From VAXT01 sp038040395 (GTDB lineage Bacteria > Actinomycetota > Thermoleophilia > Gaiellales > Gaiellaceae): a DNA stretch of 64,000 nucleotides. Position numbers and translations under genes: made by a program. The stretch covers positions 62,001 through 126,000 of the forward strand of contig JBBPIJ010000003.1 of the NCBI GenBank assembly GCA_038040395.1. Reading direction: 5' to 3'. Position 1 is the first letter of the stretch. Each line of letters opens with the position of its first letter. This document shows positions 1-8,189 of this stretch, one piece after another. A model generated the notes under the pieces. It was not told where the DNA came from, made no database searches, and saw nothing but the letters and a program-made list of their open reading frames with translations.

Positions 1-1301
1 ACGGTCGAGCTGTGCACCGCGCGCAGTGACGCCAGATCCTCGAGCGCCATCTGCGACGGGCCGTCCTCGCCGATCGAGACGCCCGCGTGCGAGCCGACGA
101 GCTTGATCTCGGCACGGCTGACCGCCGCCATGCGCACGAAGTCGTACGCGCGGGAGAAGAAAGCCGCGAAGGTAGAGGCGAACGGCTTCCAGTTGCGAAC
201 CTGGAGCCCCACGGCTGCCGCGACGAGCTGTTGCTCGGCGATGAACATCTCGAAGTAGCGCTCGGGGTGCGCCTCGGCGAAGATCTCGGCGTAGGTCGAG
301 TTCGAGACCTCGCCGTCGAGTGCCACGACGTCTCCGCGGCCGTCGCCGACTGCCTTCAGCGCGTCACCGTAGGCCCTGCGCGTCGCGACTTCCTCGCCGA
401 GCTCCCAGGTCGGCAGCTCGAGCGGGCCGGTCTCGAACACGTGGGGCTCGCCGTCGAAGTCCGGTTGCGCGACGTCGATGACGATATTGCGGATCCCGCC
501 GAGCTCCTCGATCGCCGCCTCGGGATCGTCGAGGGCCTTTCCGTGCCAGCCCTCCTTGTTCTCGACCGCCTTCACGCCCTTGCCCTTGATCGTCTTGGCG
601 ACGATCACCGTCGGCGCGCCCTTCGTCGCGATTGCCTCCGCGTATGCCTGGTCGATCGCCTCGACGTCGTGCCCGTCGATCTCGATTGCGTGCCAGCCGA
701 AGGCCTCGGCTCGTTTCGCGTACGAGTCGAGGTCCCAGCCGTGCATCGTCTCGCCGCGCTGGCCGAGCCGGTTGACGTCGATGATCGCCGTCAGGTTGTC
801 GAGCTTCTCGTACGCGCCGTGCTCGAAGGCCTCCCACATTGAGCCCTCGGCCATCTCGCTGTCGCCGCACAGCACCCATACGCGGTAGGGAAGCTGATCG
901 AGGCGCTGGCCCGCGAGCGCGATGCCGACCGAAAAGGGAAGACCCTGGCCGAGCGAACCGGTCGCGACGTCGACCCACGGGAAGACCGGAACCGGATGGC
1001 CTTCGAGCTTGCTGCCGAACTTTCGGAATGTGAGGAGCTCCTCGTCCGTGAGTGCCCCGGCCGCTTTGTACAGGGAGTAGAACAACGGGGAGGCATGACC
1101 CTTCGAGAAGACCAGGTGGTCATTCCGCGGGTCCTCCGGGTTATCGAAGTCGTAGTGGTAGTACTTCGCAAGGAGCACTGCCATCAGATCCGCCGCCGAC
1201 ATCGAAGAGGTCGGATGGCCCGAGTTCGTGACAGCAGCAGCTCGGATCGAGTCGACGCGCAGCTGCTGGCCCAGCTCGCGCCATAGATCTGACTCGCTCA
1301 T
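1..1301 (-). CDS. tkt: Transketolase, N-terminal part (runs off left edge)
   Basis: Thiamine-diphosphate enzyme that moves two-carbon units between sugar phosphates in the non-oxidative pentose phosphate pathway. About 433 residues are visible; the C-terminal third lies outside the window. Visible motifs are SGHPTSS (27-33), SKGHA (66-70), GSLGQGL (115-121) and the cofactor motif that starts GDSEMAEG at 146 and ends at Asn177. The pyrimidine-binding domain begins near residue 330. The ATG lies 6 bases after a TAGGTT box and has no Shine-Dalgarno sequence. It is divergent from rpiB across only 35 bases, so the two pathway genes probably share a control region. Confidence 0.95.
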   Translation of the reverse strand, partial: MSESDLWRELGQQLRVDSIRAAAVTNSGHPTSSMSAADLMAVLLAKYYHYDFDNPEDPRNDHLVFSKGHASPLFYSLYKAAGALTDEELLTFRKFGSKLEGHPVPVFPWVDVATGSLGQGLPFSVGIALAGQRLDQLPYRVWVLCGDSEMAEGSMWEAFEHGAYEKLDNLTAIIDVNRLGQRGETMHGWDLDSYAKRAEAFGWHAIEIDGHDVEAIDQAYAEAIATKGAPTVIVAKTIKGKGVKAVENKEGWHGKALDDPEAAIEELGGIRNIVIDVAQPDFDGEPHVFETGPLELPTWELGEEVATRRAYGDALKAVGDGRGDVVALDGEVSNSTYAEIFAEAHPERYFEMFIAEQQLVAAAVGLQVRNWKPFASTFAAFFSRAYDFVRMAAVSRAEIKLVGSHAGVSIGEDGPSQMALEDLASLRAVHSST

Positions 1302-1313
1302 CCGTTTAACCTA
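1302..1313 (-). promoter_or_regulatory. Probable leaderless -10 box of tkt
   Basis: On the minus strand TAGGTT (1313-1308) is followed by six bases and then the tkt ATG. Transcription would start at or beside the ATG. No -35 hexamer is evident. The box lies inside an imperfect palindrome (1302-1317) in the 35-bp gap to rpiB. Confidence 0.5.
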
Positions 1314-1336
1314 ACGGTTGTGGAGGGAGTCGGGCC

Positions 1337-1789
1337 ATGAAGGTCGCCGCCGCGTTTGACCATCGCGGCGTCAAGCTTCGCGAGCGCGTGCTCGAGGAGA
1401 TCGTTCGCGCGGGCCACGAGCCGGTCGACCTCGGGACGGACGCGCCAGAGCCCAAGATCGACTACCCCGACAAGGCCCAGGAGATCGGCGAGGCGATCAT
1501 CACCGGTGAAGCCGAGCGCGGCGTCCTGGTCTGCGGCTCGGGGGTTGGCGCATCGATCGCGGCCTGCAAAGTCGACGGGATCCGGGCGGCTATCTGCCAC
1601 GACAGCTATTCGGCCCACCAGGGAGTCGAGCACGACGACATGAACGTGATCTGTCTCGGCTCCGAGATAATCGGCGCCGAACTCGCCGGAGAGCTCGTGC
1701 GCGCCTTTCTAGGCGCCAAGTTCGACGGCGGTGAGCGCTACCGGCGCAGGTTGGAAAAAATCGAGGTATTGGAGAGGACTCATGGGTAA
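1337..1789 (+). CDS. rpiB: Ribose-5-phosphate isomerase B
   Basis: Interconverts ribose 5-phosphate and ribulose 5-phosphate. The 150-residue length is normal for the RpiB/LacAB family. The N-terminal AFDHRG motif (6-11) and the active-site loop CGSGVG (66-71) with Cys66 are present, as are the later HDS (88-90) and HDDMNV (99-104) segments. A GGAGG ribosome site lies upstream of the ATG. It heads a right-reading operon, and its last 8 bases overlap the start of tal, so the two are probably translationally coupled. Confidence 0.95.
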   Translation: MKVAAAFDHRGVKLRERVLEEIVRAGHEPVDLGTDAPEPKIDYPDKAQEIGEAIITGEAERGVLVCGSGVGASIAACKVDGIRAAICHDSYSAHQGVEHDDMNVICLGSEIIGAELAGELVRAFLGAKFDGGERYRRRLEKIEVLERTHG

Positions 1790-2885
1790 GTCACGGCTTC
1801 ATCAGCTTTCCGAGCTCGGTCAGTCCGTCTGGATCGACTCACTCTCGCGTGCATGGCTCAAGACGGGCGAGCTGGCCCGGATGATGAGCGAAGACGCAGT
1901 TGTCGGGGTCACGTCGAACCCGACCATCTTCCAGAAGGCGATGTCGGAAGGGGACGCCTACGACGACCAGCTGCGCGACGTGATTCAGGAATACGACGAC
2001 ACGAAGGAGATCTTCCTGCAGCTCGCCGTCGAGGACATCAAAGACGCGTGCGATCTCTTCCGGACTGTCTGGGACGACACGACTGGAACGGACGGCTACG
2101 TCTCGCTGGAAGTCGATCCGAACCTCGCCTACGAGACCGAGGCGACGATCGAAGAGGCGATCCGCCTTCACGAGTGGGTCGACCGCCCGAATCTCCACGT
2201 GAAGATCCCCGCGACGCAGCCCGGCCTGGCGGCGATCGAGGAGATGATCTCGCGCGGGCGCAACATCAACGTGACCCTGATCTTCTCCCTCCAGCGCCAC
2301 GAAGAGGTCGCCGAGTCCTATATCCGGGGGCTGGAAAGGCTGGTCGAGGCCGGAGGCGATCCGTCGACAGTCGCGTCCGTCGCCAGCTTCTTCGTCTCGC
2401 GCGTAGACACGGAGGCGGACCGGCGGCTCGACGAGGTCGGGCACCCGGAGCTGAAGGGCAAGCTCGCGATCGCGAACGCCAAGCTCGCCTACCAGAACTA
2501 CAAGGAGACGTTCTCGGGCGAGCGCTGGGAGGCTCTCGCCGCGAAGGGAGCGAGCAAGCAGCGTTGCCTGTGGGCTTCGACCTCGACGAAGAACCCGGAC
2601 TATCGAGACGTGATGTACGTCGAGGAGCTGATCGGTCCCGAGACCGTGGACACGATGCCGAAGGAGACGATCGACGCGTTCCAGGATCATGGAGAGGTCG
2701 CGCTCACGATGGAGAAGGATCTCGACGAGGCGCATCGCCTCTTCGAGCAGCTCGCCGAGGCGGGCGTGGACTACGACGACGTCAGCGAGACGCTCGAGCG
2801 CGAAGGCGTCCAGAAGTTCATCGACTCGTTCACGGAGCTGCTCGAGGGGATCGAGTCCAAGCGCGGTCAACTGGCGCCGGCTTGA
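1782..2885 (+). CDS. tal: Transaldolase
   Basis: Transfers the dihydroxyacetone unit from sedoheptulose 7-phosphate to glyceraldehyde 3-phosphate. Length is 367 residues. Family motifs are TSNPTIFQ (44-51), the Schiff-base lysine in HVKIPAT (Lys141) and NINVTLIFSL (161-170). This is the longer actinobacterial/cyanobacterial type of transaldolase. I start it at the internal ATG whose first bases overlap the rpiB stop; an in-frame upstream start would overlap rpiB much further. The stop codon overlaps the TTG of pgi in the tetranucleotide TTGA. Confidence 0.95.
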   Translation: MGKSRLHQLSELGQSVWIDSLSRAWLKTGELARMMSEDAVVGVTSNPTIFQKAMSEGDAYDDQLRDVIQEYDDTKEIFLQLAVEDIKDACDLFRTVWDDTTGTDGYVSLEVDPNLAYETEATIEEAIRLHEWVDRPNLHVKIPATQPGLAAIEEMISRGRNINVTLIFSLQRHEEVAESYIRGLERLVEAGGDPSTVASVASFFVSRVDTEADRRLDEVGHPELKGKLAIANAKLAYQNYKETFSGERWEALAAKGASKQRCLWASTSTKNPDYRDVMYVEELIGPETVDTMPKETIDAFQDHGEVALTMEKDLDEAHRLFEQLAEAGVDYDDVSETLEREGVQKFIDSFTELLEGIESKRGQLAPA

Positions 2886-4240
2886 GCTCCCTGGAGGCTG
2901 CCGAGCTCGTCGACCGGATCTGGGCCCGGGACTCGACCGTCTGGACCGGTCGGGACGAGGCGCACTGGCTCGGGTGGCTCGACGAGCCCGGCCGCATGCT
3001 GGAGCGCCTCGACGAGCTCGAGGGGCTCGACCGCGATTTCGACCACATCGTCCTGCTCGGCATGGGCGGGTCGAGCCTCGGCCCCGAGGTGATCCGGCGC
3101 ACCTTCGGGAGCACCCGGCTGCACGTGCTCGACACGACCCACCCGACGGCGATCCGGCGGCTGGAGCAGGAGGTCGACCTCGACCGGACGCTCTTCGTCG
3201 GCGCCTCGAAGTCGGGAACGACGCTCGAGACGCGCTCACAGCTCGACTACTTCCTCAAGCAGGGCAAGGGAACGTTCGGCGCGATCACCGATCCCGGAAC
3301 CGAGCTCGAGCAGTTCGCGCGAGACCGCGATTTCGCCTGGGTCGTCAACGGAGAGCCGACGATCGGCGGGCGCTACTCCGTCCTCTCGCCGTTCGGCATG
3401 GTGCCGGCGGCGCTGCTCGACCTCGACGTCAAGATGCTGCTCGAGCGCGCCGAGGCGATGGCGCAATGGTGCCGCCTCGGCGAGGAGAACCCCGGGTTCG
3501 CCTTCGGCCTCCAGCTCGGTGAAGGGTGGAGCGACGGCCGCGACAAGGTCTGCATCGACGAGACGCCGGGCGGGTTCGGCCTCTGGGCCGAGCAGCTCAT
3601 CGCCGAGTCGACCGGCAAGCAGGATAAGGGGCTCGTGCCCGCACCAGGCGAGGATCCGCAGGCGGGGCCAGACCGCCAGCACGGGGAAGTGCGGTTCGAC
3701 GACCCCTACGACCTGGGAGCCGAGTTCTTCCGCTGGGAGTTCGCCACCGCGGTCGCCGGCTCGATCCTCGGCATCAACCCGTTCGACCAGCCGGACGTGC
3801 AGGCCGCGAAGGACCGGACGACCGCCATCCTCTCTTCCAGCCATGGCCAGGGGACAGGCCCCGAGACAAGTCCCGAAGGGTCACTGGACGAGCTGCTCGC
3901 CGACGCGAAGCCTCCGGATTACGTCTGTATCCAGGCGTTCATCGATCCCGAGCGCGAGGCCGAGCTCGATCCGCTCGTCCACAGGGCGCGAGAGACCGGC
4001 TGCGTCGTCACCAGGGGCCTCGGCCCCCGCTACCTGCACTCGACGGGTCAGCTGCACAAGGGCGGCCCGAACACGATCCTCGCGATCCAGGTCGTCGACG
4101 ACTTCGGCGAGGAGCTCGAGATCCCCGGCCGCGACTTCGGCTTCCGACAGCTGATTCAGGCGCAGGCCGCAGGCGACCTCGAAGCTCTCAAGGAACGTGG
4201 CCGGCGAGTGTGCCGTGTGAAACTGGACGAGCTTTCATGA
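2882..4240 (+). CDS. pgi: Glucose-6-phosphate isomerase (short type)
   Basis: Interconverts glucose 6-phosphate and fructose 6-phosphate. At 452 residues it is shorter than the usual 550. It matches the isomerase half of the transaldolase/isomerase fusion proteins known from cyanobacteria and actinobacteria. Motifs are GMGGSSLGPEV (60-70), SKSGTTLET (109-117), GGRYSVLSPFG (162-172) and the AEQLIAESTGKQ stretch near 236-247; a YLHSTGQLHKGG segment lies near the C-terminus. The TTG start at 2882 sits in the TTGA overlap with tal. The same frame stays open far upstream, but that part is the tal gene read out of frame. Confidence 0.92.
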   Translation: MSSLEAAELVDRIWARDSTVWTGRDEAHWLGWLDEPGRMLERLDELEGLDRDFDHIVLLGMGGSSLGPEVIRRTFGSTRLHVLDTTHPTAIRRLEQEVDLDRTLFVGASKSGTTLETRSQLDYFLKQGKGTFGAITDPGTELEQFARDRDFAWVVNGEPTIGGRYSVLSPFGMVPAALLDLDVKMLLERAEAMAQWCRLGEENPGFAFGLQLGEGWSDGRDKVCIDETPGGFGLWAEQLIAESTGKQDKGLVPAPGEDPQAGPDRQHGEVRFDDPYDLGAEFFRWEFATAVAGSILGINPFDQPDVQAAKDRTTAILSSSHGQGTGPETSPEGSLDELLADAKPPDYVCIQAFIDPEREAELDPLVHRARETGCVVTRGLGPRYLHSTGQLHKGGPNTILAIQVVDDFGEELEIPGRDFGFRQLIQAQAAGDLEALKERGRRVCRVKLDELS

Positions 4241-4249
4241 CGGCCCCCT

Positions 4250-4380
4250 CGCCCGCATCTCGCGCGCCTGAGTCGGCTGCAAACCGGCGTCATGCCGCGT
4301 CCTCAGTCGCACCCGTAGCCTCCGGCTACGAGTGCTCCCTGCGTCCTTGCCTGACTTGGTTTTCACCGATCATGCGGGCG
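4250..4380. repeat. 131-bp compound palindrome between pgi and gnd
   Basis: The outer 9-bp arms CGCCCGCAT (4250-4258) and ATGCGGGCG (4372-4380) are perfect inverted copies. A perfect 7-bp hairpin, CGTAGCC-TCC-GGCTACG (4314-4330), stands at the centre. Shorter inverted and direct repeats (CTGAG/CTCAG and related blocks) lie between. There is no U-run, so it is not a classical intrinsic terminator. It could be a small non-autonomous mobile repeat of the REP/MITE kind or a structured leader controlling gnd-zwf-opcA. No second copy was noticed in the window. Confidence 0.55.
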
Positions 4381-4400
4381 ACCTGCGAACGAGGTGGCCT

Positions 4401-5270
4401 ATGAAACTCGGAATGGTCGGTCTCGGGCGCATGGGCGCCGGAATGACGGAACGGCTACGGAACGACGGCCACGAGGTCATGACCTACGACCCGCAGGTGG
4501 AGTCGACGGCGTCCTCGCTCGAAGAGCTCGCCACGCAACTCGAACCGCCACGGGCCGTCTGGATGATGATTCCGGCGGGCGACCCGACGGAGAGCGCTTT
4601 CCGAGAGCTGCTCGGGATCCTCGAGGCCGGCGACACGATCGTCGACGGCGGTAACTCGAACTTCCACGACTCGAAGCGGCGTCACGGTGAGGCGGCCGAG
4701 AAGGACATCCACTTCGTCGACGTCGGCGTCTCAGGAGGGATCTGGGGGTTGAAGGAGGGCTTCTGCCTGATGGCCGGAGGCCCGGACGAGGCCGTTTCGC
4801 GCCTCGAGCCGGCGTTCGAGACGCTCGCCCCTAAGGACGGCTGGGCCCACGTCGGCCCTTCCGGCGCAGGCCATTTCACGAAGATGGTGCACAACGGGAT
4901 CGAGTACGGCCTCATGCAGTCGTACGGCGAGGGATTCGAGATCATGCAGGCCTCCGAGTACGACCTCGACCTCGAGGAGATCTCGGGCATCTGGCGCTAC
5001 GGGTCGGTCGTCCGATCTTGGCTGCTCGACCTCCTCCACGATGCGTTTGACCAGCACGGGAGCAATCTCGGCGACATCGCCGCCTACGTCGAAGACTCCG
5101 GCGAGGGCCGCTGGACGGTCTTCGAGGCGATCAACGAGAGCGTGCCGGCCCCTGTGATCTCAGCCGCGCTCTTCGCGCGCTTCGCCTCCCGGCAGGACGA
5201 GTCGTTCGCGGCCAAGGTGAGCGCCGCCCTGCGCGAGCAGTTCGGCGGCCACGCCGTGAAGTCGCGATGA
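4401..5270 (+). CDS. gnd: 6-phosphogluconate dehydrogenase, short decarboxylating type
   Basis: Oxidatively decarboxylates 6-phosphogluconate to ribulose 5-phosphate. At 289 residues it is the short form (YqeC/GntZ-like), not the 470-residue form. It shows GLGRMGAGM (7-15), VDGGNSNFHDS (81-91), GVSGGIWGLKEG (109-120) and the catalytic-lysine segment GHFTKMVHNG (Lys161). The second Rossmann strand ends in Asp30 with no following arginine, which suggests NAD rather than NADP. GAGGTGG precedes the chosen ATG; a longer in-frame start would lie inside the palindromic spacer. It overlaps zwf by ATGA. Confidence 0.93.
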   Translation: MKLGMVGLGRMGAGMTERLRNDGHEVMTYDPQVESTASSLEELATQLEPPRAVWMMIPAGDPTESAFRELLGILEAGDTIVDGGNSNFHDSKRRHGEAAEKDIHFVDVGVSGGIWGLKEGFCLMAGGPDEAVSRLEPAFETLAPKDGWAHVGPSGAGHFTKMVHNGIEYGLMQSYGEGFEIMQASEYDLDLEEISGIWRYGSVVRSWLLDLLHDAFDQHGSNLGDIAAYVEDSGEGRWTVFEAINESVPAPVISAALFARFASRQDESFAAKVSAALREQFGGHAVKSR

Positions 5271-6781
5271 CCGAGATCGAGCTCGCCGAGAACCCGCTCC
5301 TCACGGGCCTCGGCCCGCGGCGGGCACCCGAGCCGTGCGCGATGGTCATCTTCGGCGCCTCGGGCGACCTCTGTCACCGCAAGATCTTTCCGGCGCTCTA
5401 CGCGCTTGCCTATCGCCGTCTTCTGCCGGAGCGCTTCGCCGTCGTCGGCACGTCGCGCTCCGACTGGAGCGACGACGAGTTCCGCGATCGGATGGAGGCC
5501 GCCGTCCGCGAGTTCGGCCGCGACGACTTCAAGCAGGAGGTCTGGGACCGGCTCGCCGAGGGGACGCACTACCTCTCGATGGACTTCGCCGACGAAAGCG
5601 GCGAGGACAAGCTCGCGGAGCTCCTGAACGAGCTCGACGAGGAACGCGGCACGCGCGGCAACCGCGTCTACTACCTCGCCGTCCCGCCGGCGGCGATGCC
5701 GACCATCGTCGACGAGCTCGGTAAGCGGCGAAAGACAGAGGGCTGGGTCCGGCTGATCATCGAGAAGCCGTTCGGGCGCGACGCCGCGTCGGCGCGAGAG
5801 CTCACGGCGCTGATCAGCAGCCACTTCACCGAGCAAGAGGTCTTTCGGATCGACCACTACCTCGGCAAGGAGACGGTCCAGAACATGCTCGCCCTTCGCT
5901 TTGCGAACGGGATCTTCGAGCCGATCTGGAACCGCGGGTTCATCGACCACGTCCAGATCACGGTTGCCGAGTCCCTGGGCATCGAGGGCCGGGCGGGGTT
6001 CTACGAGCAGGCGGGCGCGATCCGGGACATCTTCCAGAACCACATGCTCCAGCTCGTCGCGCTGACGGCGATGGAGCCACCGATCGACTTCACCGCCGAT
6101 TCGGTGCGGAACGAGAAGGTGAAGGTGCTGAAGGCGATCCACACGCCCGGCCCGAAGCACATCGTGCGCGGCCAGTACGGGCGAGGCTACGTCGAGGGCA
6201 AGGAGGCGCCGGGGTATCGCGAGGAGGAAGCGGTCGCCCCGGACTCGATGACGGAGACCTACGTCGCCGCCAAGCTCTTCGTGGACAACTGGCGCTGGGC
6301 GGACACGCCCTTCTACGTGCGGACGGGCAAGCGCCTCGCGCGCCGCGAGACGACGATCGCGATTCAGTTCCAGCGAGCCCCGCACCCGCCCTTCGAGGAC
6401 GCGGCGACCGAGGAGCTGCGCCCGAACCTCCTGCTCGTGCACGTGCAACCCGACGAGGGTGTCTCGCTCGCGATCGGCGCGAAAGTGCCCGGGCAGGGGA
6501 TGCGGATCCGGACCGTGCACATGGACTTCATGTACGGCGGCACTTTCCGCACGGACCTGCCCGAGGCCTACGAACGCCTGATCCTCGACGCCATGCTCGG
6601 CGACCAGACGCTGTTCACGCGCTCGGACGAGGTCGAGGAGCAATGGGCGCTCGTGGATGCGATCGTCGCCAGCTGGGCGCGCGATCGTCCGGCATTCCCG
6701 AACTATCCCGCAGGCACGTGGGGACCCGTCGCCGCGGACGAGCTCATGCGCCGCGACGGGCGGGAGTGGCTCCGGCATTGA
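5267..6781 (+). CDS. zwf: Glucose-6-phosphate 1-dehydrogenase
   Basis: First enzyme of the oxidative pentose phosphate pathway, producing 6-phosphogluconolactone and reduced nicotinamide cofactor. Full length at 504 residues. The cofactor fingerprint GASGDLCHRK (30-39), EKPFG (166-170) and the signature RIDHYLGKE (194-202) are all visible. The start overlaps the gnd stop (ATGA) and the stop overlaps the TTG of opcA (TTGA), so gnd, zwf and opcA look like one translationally coupled unit. No 6-phosphogluconolactonase gene is seen in the window. Confidence 0.96.
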   Translation: MTEIELAENPLLTGLGPRRAPEPCAMVIFGASGDLCHRKIFPALYALAYRRLLPERFAVVGTSRSDWSDDEFRDRMEAAVREFGRDDFKQEVWDRLAEGTHYLSMDFADESGEDKLAELLNELDEERGTRGNRVYYLAVPPAAMPTIVDELGKRRKTEGWVRLIIEKPFGRDAASARELTALISSHFTEQEVFRIDHYLGKETVQNMLALRFANGIFEPIWNRGFIDHVQITVAESLGIEGRAGFYEQAGAIRDIFQNHMLQLVALTAMEPPIDFTADSVRNEKVKVLKAIHTPGPKHIVRGQYGRGYVEGKEAPGYREEEAVAPDSMTETYVAAKLFVDNWRWADTPFYVRTGKRLARRETTIAIQFQRAPHPPFEDAATEELRPNLLLVHVQPDEGVSLAIGAKVPGQGMRIRTVHMDFMYGGTFRTDLPEAYERLILDAMLGDQTLFTRSDEVEEQWALVDAIVASWARDRPAFPNYPAGTWGPVAADELMRRDGREWLRH

Positions 6782-7659
6782 GCGCTATCGACGTCCAGGC
6801 GGCGGAGTGGAGCGCCAAGGACGTATCCATCGGCGACGTCGTCAGCGCCCTTCACCGGCTGCGGAGCGAGTCCGCGGGGGAGACCGAGGGGCCGGACCTG
6901 CGAACGAGCGTGATGACGCATCTCGCCTGGGTTCCGCCCGACTGGAGGGAAGCCGCCGTCGAGACGCTAGCCGGCCTCGGCGACCGCCATCCTTCGCGCG
7001 GCGTCCTCCTCTTTCCGGAAGACGCGGCGGGCGACGGGATCGACGCGAAGGTCTCCGTTCTCGCGTTCCCGCTCTCGCATCAGCGGAGGCACATCGCAGC
7101 GGAGGTGATCGAGCTGCACCTCCGCGGGAGCACGACGCAGGCGCCGGCCAGCATCGTCATGCCGCTGCTCGTGACGGGGCTCCCGGTCTTCCTTCGCTGG
7201 CGAGGGCGACCGCCGTTCGGCGAGGCCGCCGTGGAGCAGCTGATCGACGTCTGCGATCGGTTCATCGTCGACTCGGGCGAGTGGCCGGACGTGCCCGAGG
7301 CCTATCGTGACCTGCCGTTCGACCGCACGGCGTGCTCCGACATCGCCTGGCGCCGCACCGAGCCCTGGCGACGCTCGCTGGCCGGGCTCTGGCCGGGAAT
7401 CAAGGCTGCGCGCGAGGTGAAGGTGACGGGCCCGGTTGCCGAGGCCTCGCTCCTTGCCGGTTGGCTGCGCTCTCGTCTCGAGCACGAGGTCGGTCTGGCC
7501 CGCGAGGAGGCCGGAGAGATCGAGTCTCTCGCCGTCGACGGCGAAGCGTGCCCGCCGCCGCGCGAGCATCTGAGCGGGAGCGATCTCCTCTCGGCGGAGC
7601 TCGACGAGTTCGGGCGGGATCCGGTGTACGAGGCCGCGGCGCTCGCAGCGAACGACTGA
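6778..7659 (+). CDS. opcA: Glucose-6-phosphate dehydrogenase assembly protein OpcA
   Basis: Accessory protein that activates and stabilises Zwf in actinobacteria and cyanobacteria. It is 293 residues with no catalytic motif expected. The recognisable central region reads ASIVMPLLVTGLPVFLRWRG (about 123-142), followed by the DVCDRFIVDSGEW segment and the ACSDIAWRRTEPWR block. The TTG start at 6778 overlaps the zwf stop; upstream in-frame codons would run back into zwf. Its position directly after zwf is the usual actinobacterial order and supports the name. Confidence 0.9.
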   Translation: MSAIDVQAAEWSAKDVSIGDVVSALHRLRSESAGETEGPDLRTSVMTHLAWVPPDWREAAVETLAGLGDRHPSRGVLLFPEDAAGDGIDAKVSVLAFPLSHQRRHIAAEVIELHLRGSTTQAPASIVMPLLVTGLPVFLRWRGRPPFGEAAVEQLIDVCDRFIVDSGEWPDVPEAYRDLPFDRTACSDIAWRRTEPWRRSLAGLWPGIKAAREVKVTGPVAEASLLAGWLRSRLEHEVGLAREEAGEIESLAVDGEACPPPREHLSGSDLLSAELDEFGRDPVYEAAALAAND

Positions 7660-7700
7660 GGGCGCGTTACCTTGTGCCCCCTCTGGACGATAAGGAGGGT

Positions 7701-8189
7701 GTGAACGGAGTCGCCGAGGGTGCGTTTCGACGCCACTACGGGCACGTCTACCGGTATCTCCGGCGGCGTGTGGGCGATCCGGAGCGGGCGGCAGATCTCA
7801 CGCAGGACGTCTTCGCCGCCGCTGCCGCGGCCCTGCCCGCCGGAACCGGCGAGCCGCCGGCGCTGGCGTGGCTCTACACCGTCGCGAAACGACGGTTCGC
7901 CGACGAAGCCCGGCGTCACGGCGCTCGCGAACGGGCAATCGCAGGCCTCTCGCGAGCAGCCACCAGGGCCGACGAGTACGGGCCGTCCGTCACGTCGGCG
8001 CTCCGCGAGGCGCTCGGCAGGTTGCCGGGCGGGCAGCGCAACGTCGTCGTCCTCAAGCTCCTCCGCGGGCTCTCCTTCGCCGAGATCGGCGCGGAGCTGG
8101 GGCTTACCGAGGACGCGGCGAAGATGCGATTCAGCCGCGCGCTCCGAGAGCTGCGCGACGACCTGACCGAGAGGGGGATCGAGCCATGA
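7701..8189 (+). CDS. ECF-type RNA polymerase sigma factor
   Basis: Small sigma-70-family protein of 162 residues with the two expected domains. Region 2 covers about 8-75 and includes DLTQDVF. Region 4 covers about 95-155, with the helix-turn-helix segment LSFAEIGAELGLTEDAAKMR. AAGGAGG lies only 2 bases before the GTG at 7701, which is too close to be ideal; the in-frame GTG at 7674 would add nine residues. It overlaps the next gene by ATGA, the typical arrangement of a sigma factor and its membrane regulator. Its target genes are unknown. Confidence 0.85.
   Translation: MNGVAEGAFRRHYGHVYRYLRRRVGDPERAADLTQDVFAAAAAALPAGTGEPPALAWLYTVAKRRFADEARRHGARERAIAGLSRAATRADEYGPSVTSALREALGRLPGGQRNVVVLKLLRGLSFAEIGAELGLTEDAAKMRFSRALRELRDDLTERGIEP

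Noticed and set aside
1839..3239. A 466-residue open frame on the minus strand
   Set aside because: Antisense to tal and pgi, with no recognisable domain.
5084..6778. A 564-residue open frame on the minus strand
   Set aside because: It is exactly antisense to zwf and the end of gnd; composition is that of a shadow frame.
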